From Cyclobacteriaceae bacterium (GTDB lineage Bacteria; Bacteroidota; Bacteroidia; Cytophagales; Cyclobacteriaceae), in assembly GCA_019638285.1 (NCBI GenBank), contig JAHBUB010000011.1, positions 1 to 64,000 of the forward strand: DNA of 64,000 nt. The letters run 5' to 3'. This document shows, one piece after another, positions 53,784-62,858 of the stretch. The notes beneath the pieces were generated by a model that made no database searches, had not been told where the DNA came from, and saw only the letters and a program-made list of their open reading frames with translations. Position 1 is the first letter of the stretch. Each line of letters starts with the position of its first letter. The position numbers were made by a program, and so were the translations under genes.

Positions 53784-54863
53784 ATGAAAATTACTAAAGC
53801 AATTTTTCACCTATTATTTATTCTTGTAATACCCGCTCTTGGGCAAAAGTTGTTTTTGATTGCTGGCCAAAGTAATGCTTCCGGAGTGGGAGATGCTAAA
53901 CAGTCGCCACAATGGCCATTCAATTCAGGGTACGAATATAAGGTTATATCGGATGAACTTGTTCCTTTGATTGATCCCGTAGGCGAAGAAGTGAATGGTT
54001 TCGAGACTGCTAAAACAGGAAGCGCCTGGCCAGCTTTCGCTTCTCGATATTTTGAGCTTTCTTCAAAGCAGGTAACTATAGTTCAAGCGGCCAAGGGAGG
54101 CTCCACCCTAAACTCAAAATATTCCCCTCATCTATGTTGGGATTCGTTAAGCACCCTGTTTAAGGCTGCTGTTGATAAAACAACTAAAGCAATCACCAAA
54201 ACAGGCATTCCATTGTCAGGAATTATATGGTCACAAGGCGAGGCTGATGCCAGTTTCATCAATGCCCTCCAATCCTCTGAAACTGAGTATAAAAAACAAT
54301 TAAAGCTTCTTATTAAAAGATTTCGCTTTGAATTTGGATCAAACATTCCATTTTATATAATACAAACAGGTTTTGCCAATGGGGAAAATTCAAATGGCTT
54401 TGAGCAGGTTCAAAGAGTGCAGGAGGTAATTTGTGACGAAATGCCAAATACCTACTTAGTATACAGTTTTGCCAAGTATTTTCAAGAATACGGCCTAATG
54501 ACAGACTACATCCATTACAATCAGCAAGGATTAAATGCAATAGGAAAATCAGTAGCTGAGGCAATCTATCAAATTGAAAACACCAATATTTATATCCTCC
54601 CTGTGCTTGAAGAATCAGTGTATCCGAACCCAGCAAAAGGAACACTATCCATTCAGCTTATTAATGTATCACTTCACGAACAGGTTAAAATTATATTTTT
54701 CGATTTAGCGGGTCACCATGCTAAAACTTACAGCTTACCTTTAAGAGAAGAAATTATAGAAACAATTGAACTCGATGTCCATGATTTACCCAATGGTTTG
54801 TATTTTATCCGTTCAAATATAAATGAGCACTTCGCAATACAGAAAATTGAGATAGAGAATTAA
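53784..54863 (+). CDS. Secreted SASA-family carbohydrate esterase with T9SS sorting domain
   Basis: A 359-residue exported protein. Signal peptide is 1-20. An SGNH/SASA esterase domain (about 21-265) has the nucleophile block LFLIAGQSNASGVGD (Ser near 29), IIWSQGEAD, and YIHYNQQGLNAIG with the catalytic His. The C-terminal domain (about 272-359) begins SVYPNPAKGTLSI and ends LPNGLYFIRSN...IQKIEI, a type A T9SS sorting domain. SASA enzymes remove O-acetyl groups from sialic acids or other sugars. It is divergent from the nonulosonate genes and likely acts at the cell surface. Confidence 0.88.
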   Translation: MKITKAIFHLLFILVIPALGQKLFLIAGQSNASGVGDAKQSPQWPFNSGYEYKVISDELVPLIDPVGEEVNGFETAKTGSAWPAFASRYFELSSKQVTIVQAAKGGSTLNSKYSPHLCWDSLSTLFKAAVDKTTKAITKTGIPLSGIIWSQGEADASFINALQSSETEYKKQLKLLIKRFRFEFGSNIPFYIIQTGFANGENSNGFEQVQRVQEVICDEMPNTYLVYSFAKYFQEYGLMTDYIHYNQQGLNAIGKSVAEAIYQIENTNIYILPVLEESVYPNPAKGTLSIQLINVSLHEQVKIIFFDLAGHHAKTYSLPLREEIIETIELDVHDLPNGLYFIRSNINEHFAIQKIEIEN

Positions 54864-55052
54864 GAGTTCTATGGCGAAAAAACAAACACATGACGGAAAA
54901 AACAAGCCTTAGTAATTTCATTTTGAAATGTCACAATGATGCGAATAAATCAACAATTTGAGATCTTCATCGATTCTAAAATATCTTTCTTCGTTTTACA
55001 ATTGGATTCTATATTCCGAATGTTGTCATCCTAATCCAAATAAAATCAATTC
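54864..55052. other. Intergenic DNA with no recognised gene
   Basis: AT-rich sequence between the esterase stop and the small 68-codon frame. Both strands have many stops. A short hairpin, ATTTCA-TTT-TGAAAT (about 54917-54931), could act as a weak terminator for the esterase gene. Confidence 0.4.
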
Positions 55053-55259
55053 TTAATAAAGAATCTCATCTTTCCTTTCATACACAACAATATCTAATGG
55101 TTCAATATGAAATTCACCTTTTAACAATATCTCCTTAGGATAAGGATATATTTTTTTGAAATCTACAGCTTGAGTAGAGTATCCGATGGAATAAGTTTTC
55201 TCAGGAATCGATTTTGCTTGAACATCAATTTCTTTCCAATAAATATGCAAATTACCCAT
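55053..55259 (-). CDS. Small hypothetical protein or gene relic
   Basis: A 68-residue frame of unknown function, with no recognised motif. The same reading frame is open for about 31 codons just downstream of legI (aromatic-rich, ending DWYYIL), then broken by TAATGA, then continues into this frame. This is consistent with the remains of a longer gene whose 5' part was lost. It is 115 nt from the legI stop and may also be non-coding. Confidence 0.3.
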   Translation of the reverse strand: MGNLHIYWKEIDVQAKSIPEKTYSIGYSTQAVDFKKIYPYPKEILLKGEFHIEPLDIVVYERKDEILY

Positions 55260-55374
55260 TGGTGTTTCAGTAATTCATTACAAAATGTAATACCAATCAA
55301 CCGGAGCAAAAAGCCCTCTACTCCAATACCAATATAATGGATTAATACTTATTCTGCTCCTCCAAATAAATATT

Positions 55375-56400
55375 CTAAGGATTAACATATTGAATATCAA
55401 CAAAGCCGAGCTTATGAAATGCCGGTAAGTCCATTCTCAATCTACTCCCAAGAATTTCAGGCATACGCATAGGTGATATTCCATCTCCCGGTCTAATCAT
55501 CAATAGATCCTTTTCATCAAGTATATGTCCAGTCGGTAAATCATGAGCCAGATGAATGCTCCTTCTGGCAATTGCGATATTCTTTTCTTCTGAAGGCGAT
55601 GGTTTCTTAAACCCATCACCAATCGCCAATTCGATATTTCTGATGGCCGAAACCATAGCCTTTAACTCATCAGGCTCAAGACTGGCCTTATGATCAGGGC
55701 CTGGCATATTTCTATCTAAGGTAAAGTGTTTTTCAATAACTGTAGCTCCTAACGCTACTGCTGCTATTGGCACTTCAATTCCTCTAGTATGATCCGAATA
55801 ACCCACATTAACACCAAAGGCATCCTTTATCACTTGCATGGCTTTCAGGTTTACATCAGAAAATGGTGTGGGATATTCTGTATTACAGTGAAGTATTGTT
55901 ATATCTTTTCTTAGCATCCCTGCTTCTTCCAGTATTCCCAAAGCTCCTTCAATCTCCCCTAGATTGGCCATTCCAGTTGAAATAATTACTTTCTTTTTAA
56001 GACTACCTACGTGTCTGAGGTAAGGCAAGTTCGTGATCTCACCACTCGGAATCTTAAAAATATCTATGCCTATTTGATTTAATAACTCTATGCTATCATG
56101 ATCAAAAGGAGTAGAGAGGAATTTTATTTCTTGTTCTGTGCAGTAATTGATCACCTCATTCAATTCAGCATTTGAGAGTTCCAGTTTCCTTACCATTTCA
56201 AATTGAGACTCGGTATTACCTGTGTTTTGGTCTTGATACTCAGCGCGAGGGGCAATTTTAGAAATTACTTTCTCTGTTTTAAATGTTTGGAATTTTACAA
56301 TGTCTACACCTGCCGCAACAGCAACATCGATCAATCTCTTGGCCAACTCCACAGAGCCATTATGATTTACTCCCGCCTCAGCAATAATTAAAGTTTTCAT
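55375..56400 (-). CDS. legI: Nonulosonate synthase LegI/NeuB (with SAF domain)
   Basis: Condenses a 6-deoxy-mannosamine-type sugar with phosphoenolpyruvate to form legionaminate (or sialate). The 341-residue protein has an N-terminal TIM barrel (IIAEAGVNHNGSVELAKRLID, VKFQTFKTEKVIS, FKIPSGEITNLPYLR, STGMANLGEI, YSDHTRGIEV, EKHFTLDRNMPGPDHKASL) and a C-terminal SAF antifreeze-like domain (about 280-341). The length is normal. Product identity follows from the leg genes around it. It is 3 nt downstream of the GNAT gene. Confidence 0.94.
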   Translation of the reverse strand: MKTLIIAEAGVNHNGSVELAKRLIDVAVAAGVDIVKFQTFKTEKVISKIAPRAEYQDQNTGNTESQFEMVRKLELSNAELNEVINYCTEQEIKFLSTPFDHDSIELLNQIGIDIFKIPSGEITNLPYLRHVGSLKKKVIISTGMANLGEIEGALGILEEAGMLRKDITILHCNTEYPTPFSDVNLKAMQVIKDAFGVNVGYSDHTRGIEVPIAAVALGATVIEKHFTLDRNMPGPDHKASLEPDELKAMVSAIRNIELAIGDGFKKPSPSEEKNIAIARRSIHLAHDLPTGHILDEKDLLMIRPGDGISPMRMPEILGSRLRMDLPAFHKLGFVDIQYVNP

Positions 56401-56403
56401 ATA

Positions 56404-57375
56404 TTAAATGGGTAATCGGTACTTTAAAAAGTAATTTATTTCCTTATTGGTTTGTTTGGACCATAACCCACAAAGCTTCGCATATTCTTCTTTCATAAAG
56501 ACTTTGCCAGCGATATAAAAGGGCAAAGTGTCTTTTGAGAATTTTCTCTTAAATAAAAGCAGTGTGTCCTTTTCGAGATTAGTGCGGCCACCTCCTAAAT
56601 GAAAATATTTTTTACCAACCTCACGCGCGATATCAAAAAGACAATCAAGCAGAAAATAATTACCATTGTATTTAAGGAATCCATTACTACTGGCAGAAAG
56701 ATGATAGTGGGCTATTTCTTTATCAAATAGGACGAAAGAAATACTAATAGTTTGACCCTCAAATAAAACACGATACAACTTACATTCATTGTACGAAAGC
56801 AATTTCTCGAAATAGGGTTTATCAAAAAAATAAAAGCTATCTGCCTGGTTGCGTTTCATGGTTTCATTATATAATTCATAAAATGAATCTAAATCATTGG
56901 TTTCCTCAAATTGGAGTTGCCTTTCACATTTACGTAAAATATTTCTCGTATTCGCGTCATACTGCCTCCAACGCTCTTCTTTAGTCAGTGAAAGGTCAAC
57001 ACAGACAGTATTTCTGTCAGGAGTTATAAAATCAAATGCATCATCAAATTTTGACGCAAAAGTATTAAAAGGGTGGAATCGACTAAATTCAGCGACAATT
57101 TTATCGGAGACGCAATACTCAGTATAGCGTTTCATCGCACGGCTAATGAATTCAGGATCGTCAGAATTAGTGCGGTATCCACCATACCCATAAGCTGTTT
57201 CCAAATCATAAAGCTTTTCCTTGATGTCTAATTTTCCAACCGTTTGAATTATTCTTTTTATAGTTCTGTTGACGAACAAATCATTACCCTCCTGATATTC
57301 AAACTCCAAAATCTTATCCTCCTTTTGAAGGTAGAGGCTAATGTAATCCTTGCTAAAATAAAAATCGTCTAACAT
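56404..57375 (-). CDS. FemAB/GNAT-like acyltransferase in the nonulosonate operon
   Basis: A 323-residue double-GNAT protein (BioF2/FemAB-like): TVCVDLSLTKEERWRQYDANTRNILRKCERQ, YELYNETMKRNQADSFYFF, and YNGNYFLLDCLFDIAREVGKKYFHLGGGRTN with the typical HLGGG end. No separate LegH-type N-acetyltransferase was found in the cluster, so it may serve that step or add another acyl group. It overlaps the methyltransferase gene by 7 nt and precedes legI by 3 nt. Confidence 0.75.
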   Translation of the reverse strand: MLDDFYFSKDYISLYLQKEDKILEFEYQEGNDLFVNRTIKRIIQTVGKLDIKEKLYDLETAYGYGGYRTNSDDPEFISRAMKRYTEYCVSDKIVAEFSRFHPFNTFASKFDDAFDFITPDRNTVCVDLSLTKEERWRQYDANTRNILRKCERQLQFEETNDLDSFYELYNETMKRNQADSFYFFDKPYFEKLLSYNECKLYRVLFEGQTISISFVLFDKEIAHYHLSASSNGFLKYNGNYFLLDCLFDIAREVGKKYFHLGGGRTNLEKDTLLLFKRKFSKDTLPFYIAGKVFMKEEYAKLCGLWSKQTNKEINYFLKYRLPI

Positions 57376-58064
57376 GCTTTTATGGACTCAACCACCCACT
57401 CTGATATTACTTTACCATTATCTAAATGTTTTTCAATCCTCTCTAGATTCACAATTTTCAAATTCTGAGTGCCATAAAGCGCCTCAATATCTTGCCTCGT
57501 TGAATACCTACTGTAGCCCTTACCTTTCAGGGGGCCATCTTCTGCAACCACCGCATGGTATTCAACTTCGTCACCCTCAAATCCCCAACAGTTCTCAGCA
57601 AAGGTTACACTTAAAAACTTTCCATTATTCTTCAGTTTTTGAATTATCTTACCGACTATCAATTTGGTTTTTTCAAATGAATTACAATAAAGACTTTCCA
57701 TGTCAATTACCGCATCAAAATAATCATCAGGAAATTCGTCAATCAAAATCGAATAATCACCTGTTTTAATCTCTTGTAGATTTTTAATTGTCCCCTCTAA
57801 CTCAAGCCTTTTAATCGATTTTTCGGTAGCTGTTTTTGTAAATTCAATCGCATAGGCACTAAATCCCTCTCGGGTCAAATACCAAAGATTGGCTCCTGGG
57901 CCCGAACCAAGCTCCAAGATTTTAACATCAACACGATTAGGGTGTTTATAAAAATTTTTTGCTACAAATCTTATAAGGCTGGATTCTGGATATTTGCCCC
58001 ATTCATTCTCAAGAAAAATTTTTTCCCAAATTTCACTGTTCGCACCTTCTAAATCATTTACCAT
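57369..58064 (-). CDS. Class I SAM-dependent methyltransferase
   Basis: A 231-residue protein with Rossmann motif I LELGSGPGANLWYLTREGF and SAYAIEFTKTATEKSI. DYFDAVIDMESLYCNSFEKTK follows, then the late motif GKFLSVTFAENCWGFEGDEV. ATG at 58064 is chosen over the in-frame TTG at 58085; it overlaps legF by 11 nt. It lies between legF and the GNAT gene and could methylate the nonulosonate or its substituent. Substrate is inferred from position only. Confidence 0.82.
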   Translation of the reverse strand: MVNDLEGANSEIWEKIFLENEWGKYPESSLIRFVAKNFYKHPNRVDVKILELGSGPGANLWYLTREGFSAYAIEFTKTATEKSIKRLELEGTIKNLQEIKTGDYSILIDEFPDDYFDAVIDMESLYCNSFEKTKLIVGKIIQKLKNNGKFLSVTFAENCWGFEGDEVEYHAVVAEDGPLKGKGYSRYSTRQDIEALYGTQNLKIVNLERIEKHLDNGKVISEWVVESIKAC

Positions 58065-58752
58065 TTTCCCAAAGTTTTTTATCAATAATCGTCTCTGCCC
58101 ATAACCAGTCTAAGGGAGTGTCAATGTCCACAGAACAAATTTCATCCATTACATATTTTATTACTTTATCGAATTCACCAATTTCCTGCTGCAAAATAGA
58201 TTTAACATTAATAACATAAGTTGACCCATTGTATTCATAAACCTTAGGGCAGTCCTGTCTTCTGTTAAAATTTGCCTGCTTGGATAATTTAAGAAATCCA
58301 TTTTTATTTTCTTCAAACAGTGAATAGTAAGGGTTTTTTTCAGATTCCTTAACAGAAACCACCATATCCAAATTTGAATTAAATAGCATAAGCATGTTTT
58401 GTACATCCTCCAGTTTTCGAAACGGTGACGTGGGCTGAAGTAATAAAACAATGTCATATTCAATACCTTTACTTCTATAAAATTCAATTGCATGAATAAT
58501 CACATCTCTGCTACTAGCGGTATCCGTAGCGAGTATAGCTGGTCTTACAAATGGAACATTCAATCCTTCAGACTCAACCACAGCAATTATTTCATTGCTG
58601 TCGGTAGAGACACATATATTTTCATCCGTAGCAATTAGGCGTGCGATTTGGAGTGAAAACAAGATCAAAGGCTGTCCCATCAACGGTTTTGCGTTTTTCC
58701 CGGGTAATCCCTTTGAACCTCCCCTGGCAGTAATCAAAACAAGAGTCTTCAT
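58054..58752 (-). CDS. legF: CMP-legionaminate / acylneuraminate cytidylyltransferase
   Basis: Activates the nonulosonate with CTP. The 232-residue protein has the family signature ITARGGSKGLPGKNAKPL (residues 7-24), QPTSPFRKLEDV and DIDTPLDWLWAE at the end. ATG at 58752 shares its first base with the ptmE stop (TGATG); a TTG one codon upstream is ignored. Confidence 0.93.
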   Translation of the reverse strand: MKTLVLITARGGSKGLPGKNAKPLMGQPLILFSLQIARLIATDENICVSTDSNEIIAVVESEGLNVPFVRPAILATDTASSRDVIIHAIEFYRSKGIEYDIVLLLQPTSPFRKLEDVQNMLMLFNSNLDMVVSVKESEKNPYYSLFEENKNGFLKLSKQANFNRRQDCPKVYEYNGSTYVINVKSILQQEIGEFDKVIKYVMDEICSVDIDTPLDWLWAETIIDKKLWENGK

Positions 58753-59792
58753 CAAAATTTTATGTGTTTTACATCCTCCTGAGCCTTGGCAAAGTCTTCA
58801 GGCTTTCCAATGTCCAGCCAGTACCCATAGAGGGGATAAGTTGACACATGGTGCCCTGATTGAATTAGATCTTCCATCAAATCCGTTGCATTATAGGGTA
58901 TGCCCTTAGGGATTCTGCCAAGAATATCTCTTCGAATCAAATAAATTCCAGCATTTGAGTAATAAGTGTATGTAGGCTTTTCCTTAAATCCCAAAATTTT
59001 GTCTGCCTCAGTTTCTAAAACAGCATATGGGACAGTAACGTGGTAAGGAACGGTGGCCACACTCATTGCTGCATTCTGTTTTTCAAATTCAATAAAAAAA
59101 TCTTCAAAGTCAATATTGGTGAGTAAATCTGAATTCATCACCAGAACATGATCATGTTCAAATTGTTCAATAAGGCTAACCGAGCCAATTGTACCTAATG
59201 GCAAATCGGACTCCTCAATAAATTTTATTGACATTTCTCTACCCGCCCTACTTTCAACATGATCTATAATAGACTCACTAAGATATTTTACGGTGATATA
59301 GCAATTGCCTACACCATAATTCTCGAGTCTATCTATATTATAGTCAATGATGGGTTTGTTTGCTATTCTCAATAGGGGTTTGGGAATATTATTAGTCATG
59401 GGCCTTAGTCTTCTTCCTTCACCACCAGCCATGATCACAGCGTCTATTGGTAAAAGAGATCTGCTCCCTTCTAAATCGATTAATCTTAGAATTGCATCCG
59501 ACTCATCTAGAAATGGAACTAGCTTCAGTTTGCGTTTTTTAAATGCGAGAATTTCATCTATGCTATATTTTCCCTTCCTTAAAAAGGAGAAATTCCTGTT
59601 CATAACAGCTGCAACGCTCTGATCAACTGTTACTCCCTTAACTAGTGCCCTGCGAATATCACCATCCGTAATAGATCCAACCAATTTCCCTTCATTAACA
59701 GCAAACAATGAAAGTATTGGTAATTGATTAATCCTTTCAAGGGCTGTCCTTATTGTCTCAGAGTGATCTATAAGATGATGAGAATAATCCAT
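58752..59792 (-). CDS. ptmE: CBS-domain nucleotidyltransferase (PtmE-like glucosamine-1-P guanylyltransferase)
   Basis: A 346-residue protein. It has an N-terminal CBS pair (about 1-115: LSLFAVNEGKLVGSITDGDIRRAL, VPFLDESDAILRLI) and a nucleotidyltransferase domain starting DAVIMAGGEGRRLRPMTNNIPKPLL. LVMNSDLLTNIDFEDF and YWLDIGKPEDF follow. This CBS-first architecture is that of PtmE in Campylobacter, which makes GDP-GlcN for the GDP-branch of legionaminate synthesis. ATG at 59792 is preferred to TTG at 59801. It sits 10 nt after legC. Confidence 0.86.
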   Translation of the reverse strand: MDYSHHLIDHSETIRTALERINQLPILSLFAVNEGKLVGSITDGDIRRALVKGVTVDQSVAAVMNRNFSFLRKGKYSIDEILAFKKRKLKLVPFLDESDAILRLIDLEGSRSLLPIDAVIMAGGEGRRLRPMTNNIPKPLLRIANKPIIDYNIDRLENYGVGNCYITVKYLSESIIDHVESRAGREMSIKFIEESDLPLGTIGSVSLIEQFEHDHVLVMNSDLLTNIDFEDFFIEFEKQNAAMSVATVPYHVTVPYAVLETEADKILGFKEKPTYTYYSNAGIYLIRRDILGRIPKGIPYNATDLMEDLIQSGHHVSTYPLYGYWLDIGKPEDFAKAQEDVKHIKF

Positions 59793-59802
59793 TTCTTTCA
59801 AG

Positions 59803-60975
59803 CTATTTTTGTGTGTCGCTCATGTGCTCTAATGCGCTACTTGGCAAGTTTACAAGTCGCCCTTCAATATCAATCGCATTATCCAAATTTCCTGCAATAC
59901 AATTCTTAAACATTTCAAGTTTATTCATCAACATCCAGGCAGGTCTAGCCATTACCTTTCTTTCATTAGCGAATTGAAGGAAACTATCTCGCTCAGACTT
60001 ATCTTTAAGCAAAATTGCGTTTAACCAAAAATTGGATTTAGCGCCAATTGGTTCGTCAATGAATTCAATTTCAGAAACGGAAAAAAAGTTTTTATATGCT
60101 TTCGCAAGTTGGCGTTTCGAAGAAATAAATTTTTCCAAAAGTTCCATTTGCGCACAGGCCAATGCCGCATTAAGGTTGGGAAGCCTATAATTATAACCAA
60201 CCTGATCGTGTACAAAATCCCATGCATGTGCCACTTTTGCCTGGGTAGTCAAATGTTTTGCAAGTTTTGCGAGTTTGTTATCATCAGTAACAATAATGCC
60301 CCCTCCTCCTGCAGTAATGGTTTTATTCCCATTAAAACTAAATGCACCTAATAAGCCGAATGTTCCTGTATGCTTACCCTTAAAAGTGCTTCCAATGGAT
60401 TCCGCAGCATCTTCAACTAACTTTATATGAAAAGACTCACAAATTGAGACCAGTTCATCCAACTTGGTAGGATGGCCAAAAGTATGCATTGGCACGCAAG
60501 CCGATATTCTTCTTCCAGAATCTTTATGATAGCATTCCTTATTGATAACTCTAGTAGACTGTGAAAGGAAGTGTTTTAATTTTGAAGGAGAAAGTCCTAA
60601 TGTATCTTTATCGATATCTACAAATAATGGTTCTGCTCCAATATAACTTAAAGCATTGCATGTTGCGATAAACGTTAACGGTTGTGTTATAACAAGATCG
60701 TCCTTCCTTACTCCTGCCAAGATCAATGATATATGTAATGCAGCCGTACCATTCACCGTTGCTACAGCGTGTGCAGCACCGGTATAGTCACACATCATTT
60801 GTTCAAATCTGTCAACATACTTGCCGACTGAAGAAACATAAGTAGAGTCTATTGCGTCCAATACATAGTTTCTCTCATTACCAATAAATATTGGCTCATG
60901 AAGTAAAATAGGTTCACTGGCTTGATTGTAATAACCCCGAATAAATTCCAGAATTTTATCAAATGTTATAGACAT
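59803..60975 (-). CDS. legC: LegC-family sugar aminotransferase
   Basis: PLP-dependent amination of the 4-keto-6-deoxy-HexNAc nucleotide made by LegB. The 390-residue protein has the LegC-type N-terminal region EPIFIGNERNYVLDAIDSTYVSSVGKYVDRFE. ATVNGTAALHISLILAG, ITQPLTFIATCNALSYIGA and EDAAESIGS follow. The PLP lysine is in FSFNGNKTITAGGGG (about 190; N-G-N-K rather than P-x-K). It overlaps legB by 17 nt. Confidence 0.92.
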   Translation of the reverse strand: MSITFDKILEFIRGYYNQASEPILLHEPIFIGNERNYVLDAIDSTYVSSVGKYVDRFEQMMCDYTGAAHAVATVNGTAALHISLILAGVRKDDLVITQPLTFIATCNALSYIGAEPLFVDIDKDTLGLSPSKLKHFLSQSTRVINKECYHKDSGRRISACVPMHTFGHPTKLDELVSICESFHIKLVEDAAESIGSTFKGKHTGTFGLLGAFSFNGNKTITAGGGGIIVTDDNKLAKLAKHLTTQAKVAHAWDFVHDQVGYNYRLPNLNAALACAQMELLEKFISSKRQLAKAYKNFFSVSEIEFIDEPIGAKSNFWLNAILLKDKSERDSFLQFANERKVMARPAWMLMNKLEMFKNCIAGNLDNAIDIEGRLVNLPSSALEHMSDTQK

Positions 60976-61957
60976 CTGCTTTATATCGCGTTAAATTGTT
61001 CGGGTTATTAAACCACTGAATAGTCTTTTGAATTCCTTCATCTAAAGAAATTTTTTGCTTCCATCCAGTCAGTCGACTAATTTTTTCATTTGAGCCAAAT
61101 AATCGCTCTACCTCACTTTTCTCTGGACGCAACCGTATTTCATCTGTAATCACCCTGGCTCGCGGATTAATCTGATCTATAATTTTTTGAGCTAAATCAC
61201 CAACTGAAATCTCGGATTGTGTTGCTATGTTAACTTCTTCTCCAATCGTTTTATCTGCTTTAGCAATTTCCAGAAACCCTTCGGCTGTATCACTTACATA
61301 TAGTAGATCACGAGTTGGATGTAAAGAACCCAATTTTATTTCCTCCTTTCCATCAAGTAGCTGGGTAATTATTGTAGGGATCACAGCGCGCGCTGATTGT
61401 CTTGGGCCATATGTATTAAAGGGTCTTACGATTGTAACAGGAGTGCCAAAGCTTCTATAAAATGATTCAGCCAGATGGTCTGCTCCAATTTTTGTTGCAG
61501 AATATGGAGACTGGCCTTGCTTTGGATGATTTTCATCAATAGGTACGTAGCGTGCTGTTCCATATACTTCGGAAGTAGAGGTTACCAATACCCTCTGAGT
61601 TCCAAAATCCTTGGCCACTTGAAGTATGTTAAGTGTTCCCTTAATATTTGTATCCACATAGCTCTCCGGAGAATAATAACTGTACGGAATAGCGATAAGT
61701 GCGGCCAGATGAAACACTATTTCAATATCCTTCATTGCGGTTCTGACACTTCCCGCATCACGTATATCTCCAGTAAAAATTTTAATCTTGGTCCTTGTGT
61801 TCAAATTAAGTGTATCAATCCATCCAAATGAATTAAAAGAATTATAATAGCAAAAAGCGCTAAGATCTGCTCCCTCCATTACAAGTCGTTCAACTAGATG
61901 ACTCCCAATGAATCCATCTGCCCCCGTTACTAATACTTTTTTTCCTTTCAATTCCAT
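60959..61957 (-). CDS. legB: NAD-dependent sugar-nucleotide 4,6-dehydratase LegB
   Basis: Extended SDR enzyme starting the legionaminate branch from GDP-GlcNAc (or UDP-GlcNAc). The 332-residue protein has the cofactor motif VTGADGFIGSHLVERL, VTSTSEVYGTARYVPI, catalytic YSATKIGADHLAESF (Y-x3-K), RPFNTYGPRQSARAVIP and HPTRDLLYVSDTAEGF. ATG at 61957 is 10 nt after the WbpB-like stop; the in-frame TTG at 61996 would overlap it. Confidence 0.93.
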   Translation of the reverse strand: MELKGKKVLVTGADGFIGSHLVERLVMEGADLSAFCYYNSFNSFGWIDTLNLNTRTKIKIFTGDIRDAGSVRTAMKDIEIVFHLAALIAIPYSYYSPESYVDTNIKGTLNILQVAKDFGTQRVLVTSTSEVYGTARYVPIDENHPKQGQSPYSATKIGADHLAESFYRSFGTPVTIVRPFNTYGPRQSARAVIPTIITQLLDGKEEIKLGSLHPTRDLLYVSDTAEGFLEIAKADKTIGEEVNIATQSEISVGDLAQKIIDQINPRARVITDEIRLRPEKSEVERLFGSNEKISRLTGWKQKISLDEGIQKTIQWFNNPNNLTRYKADVYNI

Positions 61958-61967
61958 GAATGCACTA

Positions 61968-62858
61968 TTAAATTCTAATCCCGTAAACCGTTTCAATTGA
62001 TGATTTTGCTTCTAAAATACTAAATCCATTACCCTTCAAGATCAGGTCATAACTTTTAGTATGCAAATCACTAAATCCATCACTAAACTCCACCTCGTCA
62101 CCTTCTAACTTCATAGATCGATAGGTTCTTTTCCCTTGTGTCTTAAGCTCATCAGGAATATCTGCATAATCTACGCTCAATTTCCAATTCACATTCGCTT
62201 GTTGTAGATGGAGATGTCCGGATGCCTTTGAATTACTTATCTTCACTACCTTGCTTTCTTTTGCGCCCCCAAACACCCAAATCAGCATATCAAAAAAATG
62301 AATACCAATATTAGTAGCTATACCTCCTGATTTAGAAATCTCTCCCTTCCAGCTGTGGTGATACCAATGACCGCGTGATGTGATGTAAGTTAATTCTACA
62401 TCATACACTTTATTCTTTGGCCCATTTTTTATTTTTTCTCTCAGCGCTATAATACTTGGATGTAGTCGCAGTTGAAGAATGGTATATATTTTTCGTCCAG
62501 TTTCTTTTTCGATTTCAGCTAAGGCATCAATGTTCCATGGATTTAAAACCAGTGGTTTTTCGCAAATAGCATCTGCCCCATGGCGTAGCGCAAATCGTAT
62601 ATGAGAATCATGCAAATAATTAGGCGAACAAGTGCTCACATAATCAATTTTGATTCCCTTTCTCTTGAGTTTATCCAAATGCCGATCAAAACGTTCAAAC
62701 TCAGTAAAAAAATCACAGTCGGGAAAATAGGAATCTAAAATTCCGACACTATCATGTTTGTCAAGCGCTGCCACCAGGTTACCACCTACGGCTTTGATGG
62801 CTTGCATGTGCCTGGGCGCTATGTAGCCTGCTGCTCCTATTAAGGCAAAATTCTTCAT
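61968..62858 (-). CDS. wbpB: UDP-N-acetylglucosaminuronate 3-dehydrogenase-like (WbpB/WlbA), module 2
   Basis: Gfo/Idh/MocA oxidoreductase of 296 residues. The N-terminal [22 protein letters not shown] is nearly diagnostic of WbpB/WlbA, which oxidises C3 of UDP-GlcNAcA. It is followed by [24 protein letters not shown] and [11 protein letters not shown], with [17 protein letters not shown]. It overlaps the acetyltransferase gene by 4 nt and precedes legB by 10 nt. The usual partner WbpA (UDP-GlcNAc 6-dehydrogenase) is not in the window. Confidence 0.92.
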   Translation of the reverse strand: MKNFALIGAAGYIAPRHMQAIKAVGGNLVAALDKHDSVGILDSYFPDCDFFTEFERFDRHLDKLKRKGIKIDYVSTCSPNYLHDSHIRFALRHGADAICEKPLVLNPWNIDALAEIEKETGRKIYTILQLRLHPSIIALREKIKNGPKNKVYDVELTYITSRGHWYHHSWKGEISKSGGIATNIGIHFFDMLIWVFGGAKESKVVKISNSKASGHLHLQQANVNWKLSVDYADIPDELKTQGKRTYRSMKLEGDEVEFSDGFSDLHTKSYDLILKGNGFSILEAKSSIETVYGIRI

